Origin: Nemopilema nomurai
Lineage: Eukaryota; Cnidaria; Scyphozoa; Rhizostomeae; Rhizostomatidae
Direction: 5' to 3'
NCBI GenBank assembly: GCA_003864495.1
Contig: ML133455.1
Location: 2,805,431 to 2,869,430, forward strand
Length of the DNA stretch: 64,000 bases
Shown here: piece after piece, positions 47,293-58,782 of the stretch
How positions within the stretch are numbered: position 1 is the first letter of the stretch
How the letters are laid out: every line of letters begins with the position of its first letter
Translations under genes and position numbers: made by a program
Notes under the pieces: model-generated
What the model saw: only the letters and a program-made list of their open reading frames with translations
Database searches by the model: none
Told to the model about the DNA's origin: nothing

Positions 47293-48891
47293 ATGTTAGA
47301 ACAGACTCCACAATTACGTCGAAAGTGGTTACTTAAGATGGAAAAGGCGCTGTGAGAAACAAATGGCGGACAAACGAGAGAGGTCTGCCGAGTTTGATAA
47401 GAAAAGATGACAGAAAGAACAAAAGAAAGTACTCCAATGTATGCATGATAGGAGAAGGAGAAGATTTATTCCTCTTTTGTAACCTGCTCAGTATTTTTCA
47501 AATATTGTATTGTATAAACCTCTATAAAACAGCAACGCAGGCGAATTTTTTTTCATCCATCCATTTTCAGTGACACTAGTTTGAGTATTAACAATTTTCA
47601 GGTACGCAGAGTTACGCAGCTTTCGTTGCATTTTGGTTGCTTTTTATCAGTTCGAATAGTTTACCGGCCGGCAAAAGTTGTAAATTAACGATGGAGTAAC
47701 GAATACGTCATGCAACCATGCAATTCATTCGATTTTTCAAAATGGAGTCACTTCTGGGGCTCAGCATTTCCGCCTTGAATTGCAATGAGGCGATATATTC
47801 GCTTAATGCTAGTAGAATAATTAATCATTTTTTGTGTCCTCCTTTGTATTAGGACCTAGTTAGAGCGCTGATACTTGCGCTAAAAGAGGCGCGTGATGTA
47901 GGAAGGTCCATAATTAAATGCTTTTGCTTCGTTCATAAAACACCATCGGGCGATTTTTCAATATTTATGTATTTTGTACAAATGAGGAAGTTTGAGAGCA
48001 TAAGTAAAAGTTTCGGAGGAAGGTCAACCAATTCTTGCAGTTCTTGACATCGATGTATTTAAGTGCGTTGACCATCGCCTATCTGTAAACAAATCAACCA
48101 CAACCATTAGGCCCATTTAACACGAAGAGTTTAATTGATGCATGTCTTATTAATGTAGGGAAAAGTCTGATTAGCTCTTAAACTAATTGAGCTTGAAAGT
48201 TTTTGCCATGACTTTGCCTGTTTGCTACTAACCTCGATACAAAAGTTTCAACTCGGTTATGTCCTTTCTTTTCTCTATTATCAAACTATGAATGACAAAG
48301 TAACATTTTAGGTCAAATATATACGGACAGGTGTACTTTGTAAACGAAGCAAGCAAGTTGGCTTGCATTCTAGGGTCTGCTGTCAAGTATTACATCTCTT
48401 TGGCTGAAAACGCAGGTTCACTTAATATTAATATTCATTTAATTTCTATGTTCAGTTAATATTTTTGTGTCTCTTCTGATACTATTTTAATCAGATTCAT
48501 TTCTCTATTTAACTCTCTGTTGATCTCTCTTGATAACTGCGACGTTTGTCCAAGACTTCTGACTTTTGTCAAAATATCTCTGCAGCCTTTTCTCGACGAT
48601 CAGCCATTCACAACAGCAGTAGCATCATTACAGAGTCATCTACCAACTTACAACATCTAACATACTGCGATTTCCCTTCATTTTTACATTACCTCTTTAA
48701 ATCGTCTTCAAGAACTCATTTTCATTGAAAAAGCTCTTTCAGTCGTTCTCAGCATCAAACTATAACATTTGCAAGTTAAGACTGATAAAAAGGAATTTCT
48801 TTGTTTAACTAACAATATAATTCTACAATCATTAACACTTACAAAAACTAAGTAGCTTTAGTTCAAAGATTTAGGCTTTAAAGTGTCTAGT
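47293..48891. other. Spacer between hAT remnant and first gene B end, unit 4
   Basis: Contains the dispersed repeat at 47519-47830; otherwise no gene is supported. The right 400 bp is a diverged version of the gene B 3' flank. Confidence 0.5.
47519..47830 (+). repeat. Dispersed ~310-bp repeat, internal copy in unit 4
   Basis: Diverged copy of the sequence at the left end of every unit (about 92-401 in unit 1), in the same orientation. It carries the same hydrophobic coding core (AFVAFWLLF), but both ATGs have become ACG/GTT-type codons. Confidence 0.7.
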
Positions 48892-49115
48892 TCAACTGCA
48901 AGAAACAAGTCTCTTCCACCATCGTCTCTTTGACTCAATCCTTTGCTCAAGGTGATTGATGACGTCATTAAGCTTTGCATTTTCATCGCTCATCACCCGC
49001 AAACCTTCTTGCGCTTTTGAATTCAAGCTCTTTTCCTCCGCTTCCTGTTTCCGCAGTTCTTCTACCTGGACCATCAGTACCACATTTTCACTCTCAAGCG
49101 CATCAAATCCTGCAT
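48892..49115 (-). pseudogene. Extra partial gene B last exon, ending at the gap
   Basis: Encodes the end of gene B (QVEELRKQEAEEK to RRWWKRLVSCS) in the unit 5 version (SLNSKAQ, RIESKR). It has a 6-base loss near the stop and one extra base just before the gap. It is followed by N bases and then by a complete second gene B of the unit 1-3 type, so unit 4 as assembled has two gene B 3' ends. Confidence 0.75.
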
Positions 49116-49273
49116 NNNNNNNNNNNNNNNNNNNNNNNNNNNNNNNNNNNNNNNNNNNNNNNNNNNNNNNNNNNNNNNNNNNNNNNNNNNNNNNNNNNNN
49201 NNNNNNNNNNNNNNNNNNNNNNNNNNNNNNNNNNNNNNNNNNNNNNNNNNNNNNNNNNNNNNNNNNNNNNNNN
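49116..49273. other. Assembly gap (158 N)
   Basis: A run of N. The left flank is gene B exon 6 and the right flank is the non-coding 3' flank of gene B, so sequence order restarts across the gap. Confidence 0.99.
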
Positions 49274-49666
49274 TTAATTCCTGTATTTCACTCTCTGTTG
49301 ATCTCTCTTGATATATGTGACGTTTGTCCTAGGCTGCAATTTTTCTAAATATCTCTGCAGCCTTTTCTCAACCATCACCCATTTACAACAGCAGTAGCAT
49401 CATTATAGAGTCATCTACAAACTTACAACATTGAACATTCTCCGATTTCCCTTCATTTCTACATTACCTCTTTAAATCCTCTTCAAGAATTAATTTTCAT
49501 TGAAAAAGCTCTTTCAGTCGTTCTTAGCATCAAACTATAACATTGGCAAGTCAAGACTGATAAAAAGGCATTTCTTTGTTTAACTACCAATATAATTCTA
49601 CAATCATCAACACTTACATCAACTCAATAGCTCTAGTTTAAAGATTTAGGCTTTGAAATGTCCAGT

Positions 49667-52398
49667 TCAACTGCAAGAAACAAGTCTCTTCCACCATCGT
49701 CTGTTCCTCTTTGTCTTAATCCTTTGCTCAAGGTGATTGATGACGTCATTAAGCTTTGCATTTTCATCGCTCATCACCCGCAAACCTTCTTGCGCTTTTG
49801 ATTTCAACCTCTTTTCCTCCGCTTCCTGTTTCCTCAATTCTTCTACCTGGTCCATCAGTACCACATTTTTACTCTCAAGCGCATCAATCCTGCATCTTTG
49901 CATCTGGGTATCCCTTTGAAACGAGGCTATTTCTGACTTCAAGGAGAGACTATGTACCAAGTGTTCCTCTAGCTCCAAATCCATGGACTTTAGCAGCTCA
50001 TTTTTGTCCTCTTCTAACTTGTCACTCTGTGAAAGAATATTTACATAATTATATTCAAAGATACAGCACCGTAGCAAAGACTAAATTGAGATAGAAGGCA
50101 ATTCAAATTTGAAAACCAAGTTCACAGTAAGAATGTCTGTCGTTGTAGATCACTTCCGTTATCAGCAAATCACTCGCTACGGACTTTCAAGGGAAGCAAA
50201 GGTAAAATCAGCATCTAATGATAAGATTGACAGCTTTGCAATTTTTGCTGTGCTTTTCAATGATTGATTACCTTTCCTTTTGTGTCAAGAAAGGTTCGAT
50301 TGCGCATAGAGAAATTTGTTAATAAACCTGAAGCTGAAGATTGAAAAAATGCAACATTGCGAAATGTATACTTCTCCTTTGAGAGTAGTGACAAGTTTAT
50401 GTTCAGAAAGCTTTGATACAGGCGCCGATAAAAGTATACTATCAAATAACTTTTTATACACTTCATGGCTAAACTTACTTCTTCTTCCACTGCCACCAAC
50501 GTAGACTCTAGATGCCCCGCCTTTGTCTTCCAGTAGTTCATCTTTGAGGTCATTTCAAGAAGACCAGAGGACGTTGTCGTGCAACTTTCGTTGGCTTCTT
50601 GAAGACGACCCTCTAGTTTCTTGCGCTCCTCTTCCATTGCCTGGATACCGTTGCTCAATAGTGCGTTCTCTACACTCAGATTTTGAGCTCTCACGTCATA
50701 TTTAGCGATATCTTGCAGCATTGAGAGTTGATGCTGGTGGCTGCTTTTAAGCTAAAACATAAATATAGAAAGGACATGGAGAGCTTTTACTCTCAAAACA
50801 GACTTCCACAAAAGATGCAGGATTGATCAGTATCGCTTGACTACTTTTTGTCAAATATAATGCAAATCCATAATATAATATAATGCAAGAAAGTGTTCCG
50901 CTGTAACAAAGCAGACAAAAAAGGCAGTTGTACACTCGCTCTTTCTGCGTTCAAATACGCTGCTTTAAAATGATTGTTCGCTTCATTAATGAAAATGATG
51001 TTAAGAGGGTCTTTTAAGAAATGAATGGATAATGCTTGACAGTAATCACTTTCTAGTGAAGAATCCACACACCTTTTCATTCAGCTCCAGGCAGCAGGCA
51101 TCAGACTCAACAGCTTTTGATTGCCACTCATTCACTTCCTTCTGTAAATCTTCTAATTTAGCAGACGACATTGCAGCAAGTTCTTTCAACACAATCAGTT
51201 TCTTGATGCGATCTTCACTTTTCACTTCAAGTTCAATCTCTGCTTTTTTATAATTGTCTACCACGTTCTTGCTTGTCAATAGCATTTCTTTAGTTGAACG
51301 GAGTTCCTGCTCCATGCAGAAATCTGTTCACTTTTGAGGCCTCGCTTTGCTTTGAAGCATTCAACTGTAAAGAATTCGACATCCTGTTATCTAATATTTC
51401 ATGAATTTCAAGAGCAACAATATTATAGTTAAATCTCTTTACACAAATTGATGCAACATCTTCCTTTACCTTATTCTGCAGTTGTTGCGTTTCGACTTCC
51501 ATCTGCTCTCGTTGTTCCTCCAAAATCTCTTGCAAGGACTCGATGATTGCTTTACTGCTCAGGTTTTCGGCCATCTTTTCTTCTCTTAACTTCTGACTCT
51601 CTGTTTTCAAGGCTTCAAACTCTTTGTTGAGTTCTTGCTGGTTTTGAAGAAGGTTCTCCGCATTTTGTGAGCTGTGCTTTTTCTTTCTCCCACTGCTTCT
51701 GAATATCCTGATGCAGATAAAATACGGCTTGAAGTTAAAATAAGCAATGTCTTTACAAATTTAAGTCAGTTTCTCTTGTAAATGAAATTAAATGCACGTA
51801 CAAGGTAATATAGCTGTGTATATTGTTTGAAATAATATTGTCCTGCGTCTAGTGGAAAATTACCTTCATGACATCCATTGCGTTTCTCAAAGTCGTTGCA
51901 GGATTGTTCACTTCCGTGTCGATGGAAATGCCAAAGCATTCTTTGAAGAATACAGCAAGCATCTGGCTCTCCACCAATTTCTGTGCTGTGAGTATGGATT
52001 TCTCTCGCTCCGTCTCAAGTTGTTGCTTAAGCAGAAATATCTAAAGAATGAAATATTCTTCCTCAATAGTGTGCAGTTTGCAAAAACATCTTTTCAAACA
52101 TCTATTGATATCTTTTCAAATATTCAATACAAAGTATGTGGAGTTTTGTTTTTGTTCTCAAAATCAGGTATTTTTGCACGTATGTACCATGTTTTACGAA
52201 CCTTAAATGGATAGTTCTTCTCTAATTCTTTTTGATCTTCTCAACCAGTTTTTGATTGATTGCACGAAGATTCTCCTTATCCTTCTCAACTGCACTCATC
52301 TTCTCCGCAAGCCCCTGCACATCCAATCTGACTTTGGACAGCTCACTTTTCACCTCCACAAAGCTGCCTTTCTGTCTTCTTCGACCGTTGCTTGCCAT
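49667..52398 (-). pseudogene. Gene B, unit 4: frameshifts in exons 1, 3 and 4
   Basis: Exons: 52202-52398, 51864-52040, 51470-51707, 51073-51364, 50479-50751, 49667-50026. Exons 2, 5 and 6 are full length and open. Exon 1 lacks one base and stops at KIKKN. Exon 3 lacks two bases (GAGTGAG to GTGAG context). Exon 4 lacks one base at two places near its start. Exon 6 has ELEEHLVHS where the other units have ELKEHLEHS. Confidence 0.75.
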
Positions 52399-52516
52399 TG
52401 TTGATTATTTCGAAATGCGAAATTTGAAGTTGATCAATATCAATTTGAAGTTAGCCCTGATGATTCACTCAGAACGGCACTTAAATCAAGTGTGAAGTTT
52501 GTCTGTGTTTTGCCGA

Positions 52517-52577
52517 CTTTATAAGACTGTGTATGATTGTGACGTCATTTGATTGAATCCCTATCGCAATATCGTCA
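52517..52577 (-). promoter_or_regulatory. Gene B promoter, unit 4
   Basis: TATAAAG on the minus strand at 52517-52523, CRE 52540-52547, half-site 52573-52577. Confidence 0.68.
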
Positions 52578-52788
52578 CAATTGAATCTAAAACGAGGCTA
52601 GGGGAATGGCAAAGTTCAGCTGTTGATTACAAATGGGTGCAGAGTACTATAATTGAAATTTAACATTAAATAATGAAATTCGGTCTGATTTGGATTTAAG
52701 TAATTTTGGACATAATACATTCTTGTAAAAATAAAAATAAAACAATAAGAAAACTAACCTCAGGTTCCTAAAGGAGAGTCAGTTTATA

Positions 52789-52971
52789 ATGCAAGAATAT
52801 CTGAGGTGTGAGGAAGCCTCATCTCTACTAAAATTTGAACTAAAGTTTGCAGACCTAATAGCAAACTACAAAGGGAAGTATACTGATTCTTATTGCACAA
52901 GGTGTGTTTCCCATGAGGAAAACATTGAACGATTATTAGATTGTCCAAATTTCTATCAAAAACCAGAATAG
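52789..52971 (+). mobile_element. Retrotransposon zinc-knuckle remnant, unit 4
   Basis: Reads KYTDSYCTRCVSHEENIE then RLLDCPNFY. It is more diverged than the other copies but keeps the spaced Cys residues, and stops after YQKPE. Confidence 0.5.
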
Positions 52972-54068
52972 AAAAGGCTTGTAATAGCGACAAATCAAGT
53001 CAAAGTTCTGGAAAAACCAACAAAATTTGCACTCAAAATAATGGTTTGTTGATACCCAATTGCGACGTAACTGCTTCGAAATGGAGATTTAGCTTTCTTA
53101 TTATCACTCTCAGATGTTCTATGGTAACAGTTGGGGCCAGCTTGTAGATGTTTTCATCAAATTCATTTTCTATACAGCTGTAGGAAAATTTCATGTCTCA
53201 ATGCTAAGAAAAGCATAGCAAAATCATAACAAGAAGGTTCCCTTGAATTTTTGGTAAATATCCGCTAAAAATAGTTTGCTGTCTGTATTTCAGACTCAAT
53301 ACATGCTTACATACGATATTTTTCACAAAACTTCTAGGTTTATCATTTCAAAAAACCATTTTAATCAAATGGTACAAGAAGCTGCATTTCTGTTCATAGC
53401 ATTCCAAAAAGCCAGTAATCAGTCCTGTACCCTTTCTGCAACAACTTTGAGATCTTTTCTGAAAACTACTTGCGGCTAAAAGTTTATTGGTCCATTATGT
53501 GCAATTTGGCTAATTTTTGTCATTTTCTTGATAACCTTTTTATGTAAATTTTCATTCCATGAGGCAATACCTTTACCCGTTCGTGTTAAAACTAGATTTC
53601 GCATTGCATTATCTTAATGTCATGGCTTGAGTAAAAGAAATAGTTAACGCCGGAGTTTGTTTTAAAGTTAACTACTGAATCACAACTCCTTTACTTTGTT
53701 GCTAGCTTCGACCCTCGCCACAGGCATAAATCTAAGTGAACTCTACAACTAATGCTTTGGATATAAACTGTGCTTGAGACAATGATAAATAGAAATCCAG
53801 ACAGAGAATTCCATAGTATTAAAAGATCCAAATCCCCCTTTCCCTTTCATAACCTACAGAAGTCATTCTCATGTTAAAAACATCACAATTTAAGTTTAAC
53901 CCAATCCTTTCCACAACCACAGGCAATGACAATATACTCAACCTCAGTTTTGATGTCATCCATGAAGTTCATTATTCGTAATGGGATACCGTAAGGCCTA
54001 ATGTTTCAAAAATTAGGCCCCTTTTCTGCAAAGATGGGGCCTTTTTCGCCAGATTTTATAGGGGCCCA
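52972..54068. other. Unit 4 right end, no gene seen
   Basis: Similar to the other unit ends. The ggggccc pair is degenerate here (ttaggcccc and tggggcct). Confidence 0.5.
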
Positions 54069-54241
54069 CCGGCCATGGCCCAAGGGGCGGTGAGCCACTC
54101 CGCCACTGGACTTTAATTCAAATGCAACTTGTTGCCGACATCTTATGCCGTTGTAGACGCCTTCATATAACAGCAACCCAGGCGATTTTTTTCATCTATC
54201 AATTTTGCGTGACACTAATTTAAATATGAAAAATTTCAGGT

Positions 54242-54325
54242 ATGCAGATGTACTCAGCTTTCGTTGCATTTTGGTTGCTTTTTATTACTTCGAATAGTTC
54301 ACCGCCCGACAAAGTTTTGAATTGA
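54242..54325 (+). CDS. Short signal-peptide-like ORF, unit 5 copy (hypothetical)
   Basis: 27 codons, with FVAFWLLFITS as in unit 1 and SSPPD in place of SSPAD. Confidence 0.27.
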   Translation: MQMYSAFVAFWLLFITSNSSPPDKVLN

Positions 54326-54589
54326 AGATGAAGTAAATAATAAGTCATGCAGCCGTTTGAAATTCATTTGATTTTTGGAATGTAGAAACTTCTGTAACTC
54401 AGCATATCCGCATTGAATTGCAATAAGGCGGTATATTCGATTTATGCTAGAAGAATATTTAGTACATTTGGATGTTAAGGTAGTTCAGAAGTCAGGAACA
54501 CTTCAGCAATATTATTAATATAAAATAGAAGCCAGGCAATAAAGGACTAGAGTTCCAATTGTACCGTTTTTTGTTTCTTGGACCCCGGC

Positions 54590-54760
54590 CCTCTGAAATT
54601 CCTGCTTGCGCGCCTGCACAAATAGACATCCTGCCAACATTGAGTTGCTAAGCTCCAACATATCATGTCGTTTGTTCATTCGAATCGTATTTCCAAAGGT
54701 GAACGTCTTTCGCCAAAGGGTGACATAATCCCGGTTATGTATCGAATGTATTTTGTGTGA
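54590..54760 (+). pseudogene. Eroded Ulp1-like peptidase fragment, unit 5
   Basis: The counterpart of 494-682. Only scattered matches remain around ISKGER; the WLTDD block has changed. Confidence 0.22.
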
Positions 54761-55100
54761 CTTATTTCACATTTAGGACACCCCATCTCTGTAAAAGGGA
54801 TCTAAGCAGTCGTCACGTTACAGACAATTGCTGCCAGAATGTTACACTCAAGTCTAAGGGCAGCAAGTTTTATGTTGATCAGCCAATGGTAAGCCGAATA
54901 TTCTCTGAGAGGTTTCCGAAATAGCAGCATAAAATGATAAAAACCACATTTTTCTGAATCAACCATCATTTTCATAATAAATATTAGCATACAACATTGG
55001 TATTGTATTAAGGAGTCCTATCTCTTTGTCATTAAAGAACTTGTTCACAGTCTATAGACAACGACAACGTTCTGTCTTTTCTTCGATGAGTGTCTGGTGC

Positions 55101-58100
55101 TCAGCAGATGCCCATTCTTTCAGCTTCACCCAAGGAGCACTGGTACGGCAACACCTTTGGCAGCATAACCTGAGCCGAGCAGAATCTGTGGTACACCCCT
55201 TTTTGGACTTGCATGGGGAACTCCTTCCACTCAGCTTGAAAAACCAGCTCAAGGACAGCCACTTGGTTGTTTAGCGTGGCATCGAGTCGAGCGGAGTGCA
55301 TTTTTCGATACAATGTCTCGTTCGCTCCTGCAGATGGTCTGGTTCACCAAAATACTGGCCATGATCCAGTCTGGAGTTTCCTTGGTAACGATTTCGATCA
55401 TAGGCAACTTGAAGAGTTCCTTTTCACCGGCGATCGAGGCACGAGCTCCGCAGAGGACATTTGGGGAGAAGTAGCACATGTGAGCGTAGAGTCCATCTGT
55501 GAAGAAGAACAAAGCCAATTCTAATTCACATATACATGATCAAAGTTGACTGTGTTAGGTAATATTTCAAGGCAATTTCATCCCTACATGCCTGGTAACT
55601 AGATCTGAGATAAGAGTGTCTTAAAAGCAAACATAAAAGGAGATAGAGTAAAAAGCAAAGTAATGGCACAGAATCAACGTTGCATTTGCTAAACATGCTG
55701 AAAAGCTTTTTAAGGTACAATACAATTTGATAGGTTGTTTCTTTTTGTAATGCTATTCGTTTCTATAGAAACGACCAAAAGGAAATGCTATTTATTAACA
55801 GAGACTTTAATCAAAATATTTTATGAAGTCTTTTGCACAGAGACTTATTCAAAAGTTCATTGTGGTTGGAACCAATCTACAGGAAGGTAGTTAGATGCGT
55901 ACCCATGACAGTCTCTTTCGCTGCCTGATATTCCTGGCTTTCAAACTGCAATTTCATGCTGTCCGCTGGCTCTGGTGAGTTAAATTGGGTCCATTAGTCA
56001 TTATCAATCCAACGTTACTTTCCATAATTAATTGCACTATAGTCATTGCCTTAATTAATTCTCGATGGTGGGAATGAATATAAATTTGGAACATTCAGTG
56101 GCTGTCTAACTACATCATATGACTTCTCTTGATAATTTGTTAATTTTATAAGATGTTGGATTGGAAACAGACTCTTAGATATTTATCAGGACTTTATCAA
56201 CTTCAATAATCATTAAAGTAGGTCTATTAGAAATGAAAAATGCTTCTCTTCCAAATCTGTCCATCTTCCTTTAACATAATCTAGAGTTTGCCATTCCATC
56301 TGATCATATTGTTCAAGGGCCATTCCTACATTCGTAATGCTCAAAATTTCGAATGAATAGTATCTGAAAGCAGTGCAAAGCTATCCCTTTTTGGTTATAG
56401 TGAACTCCCGATGCTACTTGCATTCTTAACATAAATTCAACTTTGTTTACCATTTTCGCCGATCGTCTGGTACATACTTTCGATTCTCTGAGAAATCGAA
56501 GCCAGTTCAGCCTCCATTTTCAACGTATGAACTAATTGAGAAGAATATAGGATTAGCAATAAAAGCAGAAAAATTCAACCCAAAGAGTTATACACCACTT
56601 AATAAGCCCTACGTTTGAGTTTGGGGAGTCTGTCACTATTTATCAAATAGCTACGCCTTTGAAAATACTCCCACAATGAATAGTTCCAATTTCACAATAA
56701 ATAGGTAAATGGTAAAATGCTAGATTTCCAAATTTAAAGTAAACCTTCAGAGCTCAGGTTGAAGTGTTTGAATGTCAACATACCTGGAACAAGGCACATG
56801 GACATCCTTTGATCTTTATCTTCCAGTTTCATCGAATCATCGGAGCACCCTTTAGTCTGATCTGCCAGTTTCTTAGCTTGTTCCATGACTGTATGAAATT
56901 ATTTTACTTGTAGGTTTCAATAACATTCCAACGTTTTAAAATAAGTTTTTCATTTCAACTTTTCCCAACACTGACTGTAATTTAGCTAGGTAACTCTGAA
57001 TATGTAGTCTGAATCATTCTACATTCAATAACTGGCCTGAAAGTAGATTCTTAACACCTGTTGAAATGAAACGACCCACACACATCAATTATAATTTGTG
57101 TTACAATATAGCTTGACAAGACCTCTTTTTTAAAGCAACAGTTAAACGATCAAGATAAGGGTCTACGTTTGCAGGTACAAGGTCTGAAGATGTTACTTGC
57201 TTCGGCGGAAACTTAATTCTGAAACATAGGTATACATCGAATTGCGAAAAACATCAAAATGACATACTATGCCTTTTTGTCCTTTGCCAATTTACTCGGG
57301 GAATGTAAGTGTCATTGTCACTTTCGCAATTCCAAGAAGAGCAGCCTAAGGATAAAATGAAATTCTTTTTAAAAGCGGTTTATTGTCATCAAGATCTTTA
57401 TAATAATAATAGAGTGATGGTTAGTTCCGAAGGGCTTGGAAACAAAATGCTACACCAACTTCTTGCGATATATTGGTTCATTCCCAAATAAATACTTCTG
57501 TTTATTTAGAATAAAAAGTCAGAAACATTTCGAAGGCAAAAGAGTCCTAGGAAGACTTCTTGCTCGTTTGCTAAATGAATGAATGGGTTTTCCTTTCAAA
57601 CTTTAAGATACTAATGCAGTTTGTTGTTAATGAAATACCTGGGCTTTGATCTGTTTCAAGGAAGAATGACCTTGATAGTCCAAGTCTGTCGATGATGTCG
57701 ATATTAGTGTCTGTGTAAGAAAATATGTCAATTAAATTCCTAGCGTCTAAAGAAACATGATAGCATTCTGCTATCATCTTCGTGATACCCATGATAAATG
57801 CTATTATGAGACTGTTAATGCTCAGAAAGACAACAAATTTTTATTTTTGTAGCAGATGCCTGTCTGAAAGCTTCGACTCACCATCAAGGCCTACAGATTT
57901 CAATTCATCAGCAAAAGGCTTTTCCGCCATGTTTTGTTTGCAATGTTTAGCATTCGATTTTTCTTGGCATACAGTCTGATTTTGCTCTAAAATGTAACAG
58001 GTCCATGCATTTGATGTTAATACAGAGGAATTTACAGACGAATCTAGAAGCTAAATGTAGAAAGATCTTCATCATTTTCAGATTAGTGATTAATTTAGAA

Positions 58101-58547
58101 ATTTTGTCAGGCAAACCAGGCGCATGTATAGCTTTCGATTAAACTGAAAGCTGATTGATAAAGGCAATTTAGGAATTGGCTTATTGCTGCAAAAGATGCG
58201 AGGACTGAAAAGAGTTAACAAACCTTGACTTGTTTCTTTGTAAAATGACTTTTTGGCACATCCAAGACTTTTTGATCTCGAGTTCTTCTTCCGCATGTTT
58301 TTGAAAAATTGCTTGATTTTCCAAATGCGAGAAACGGGCTCCTAAAAAGCAATCATTACATATCAAAGTACTACAACAAAGGAGTTACAAAAATGTGCTT
58401 CTTGTTGGATGGTTGTCTATGTTTTAAAAAAAGGCTCTCCATTATTATCTTAATAGCTAAAATTATCTTGTAAAAAGCAATTACCGTTTTATTTGGACGT
58501 CCGCTGTCCTGTGATGGCTTGTCTTGCTTAGAAAGCACCTTACCCAT
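55101..58547 (-). pseudogene. Gene A, unit 5: frameshift in the last exon
   Basis: Exons: 58485-58547, 58224-58341, 57882-57986, 57639-57710, 57268-57294, 56784-56888, 56451-56531, 55903-55971, 55101-55520. Exons 1-8 are open, and the 27-nt exon has an intact acceptor. In exon 9 one base is missing near 55331 and another near 55303, so the frame runs off after VNQTIC and ends at 55249, losing about 70 C-terminal residues. Exon 4 is of the unit 1/2 type but the intron just above it (from about 57720) is of the unit 3/4 type. Confidence 0.75.
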
Positions 58548-58687
58548 CGTGTGATAACGATTATAGAAACCAAAATGGCACTTCTCAAAAACAGTGTATA
58601 TCGAATTGAATAACGAATTCACAAGCGACTAGTAGTAGTAACTACAAGCGAGCGCGTAAACAATGATTTGATTAGAATGTGTGCCGC

Positions 58688-58782
58688 TTTATATATATAG
58701 CTTCTCGACAATTTGACGTCACAATCGAAATTTCTAAATATAGAAGCGCATTAACTTGAATAGTAAGTAAAATTTGACGTAA
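58688..58782 (-). promoter_or_regulatory. Gene A promoter, unit 5
   Basis: TATA run 58688-58699, CRE tgacgtca 58714-58721, second site tgacgtaa 58775-58782. Confidence 0.68.

Larger units (their letters stand above)
40109..54068. repeat. Tandem unit 4 (contains an assembly gap)
   Basis: The left part matches unit 3. From about 44440 to the gap at 49116 it matches unit 5 (a shorter, diverged spacer and a hAT remnant with a longer 3' part). After the gap it returns to the unit 1-3 type. The extra length of this unit comes from the gap and a repeated gene B 3' end. Confidence 0.92.
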
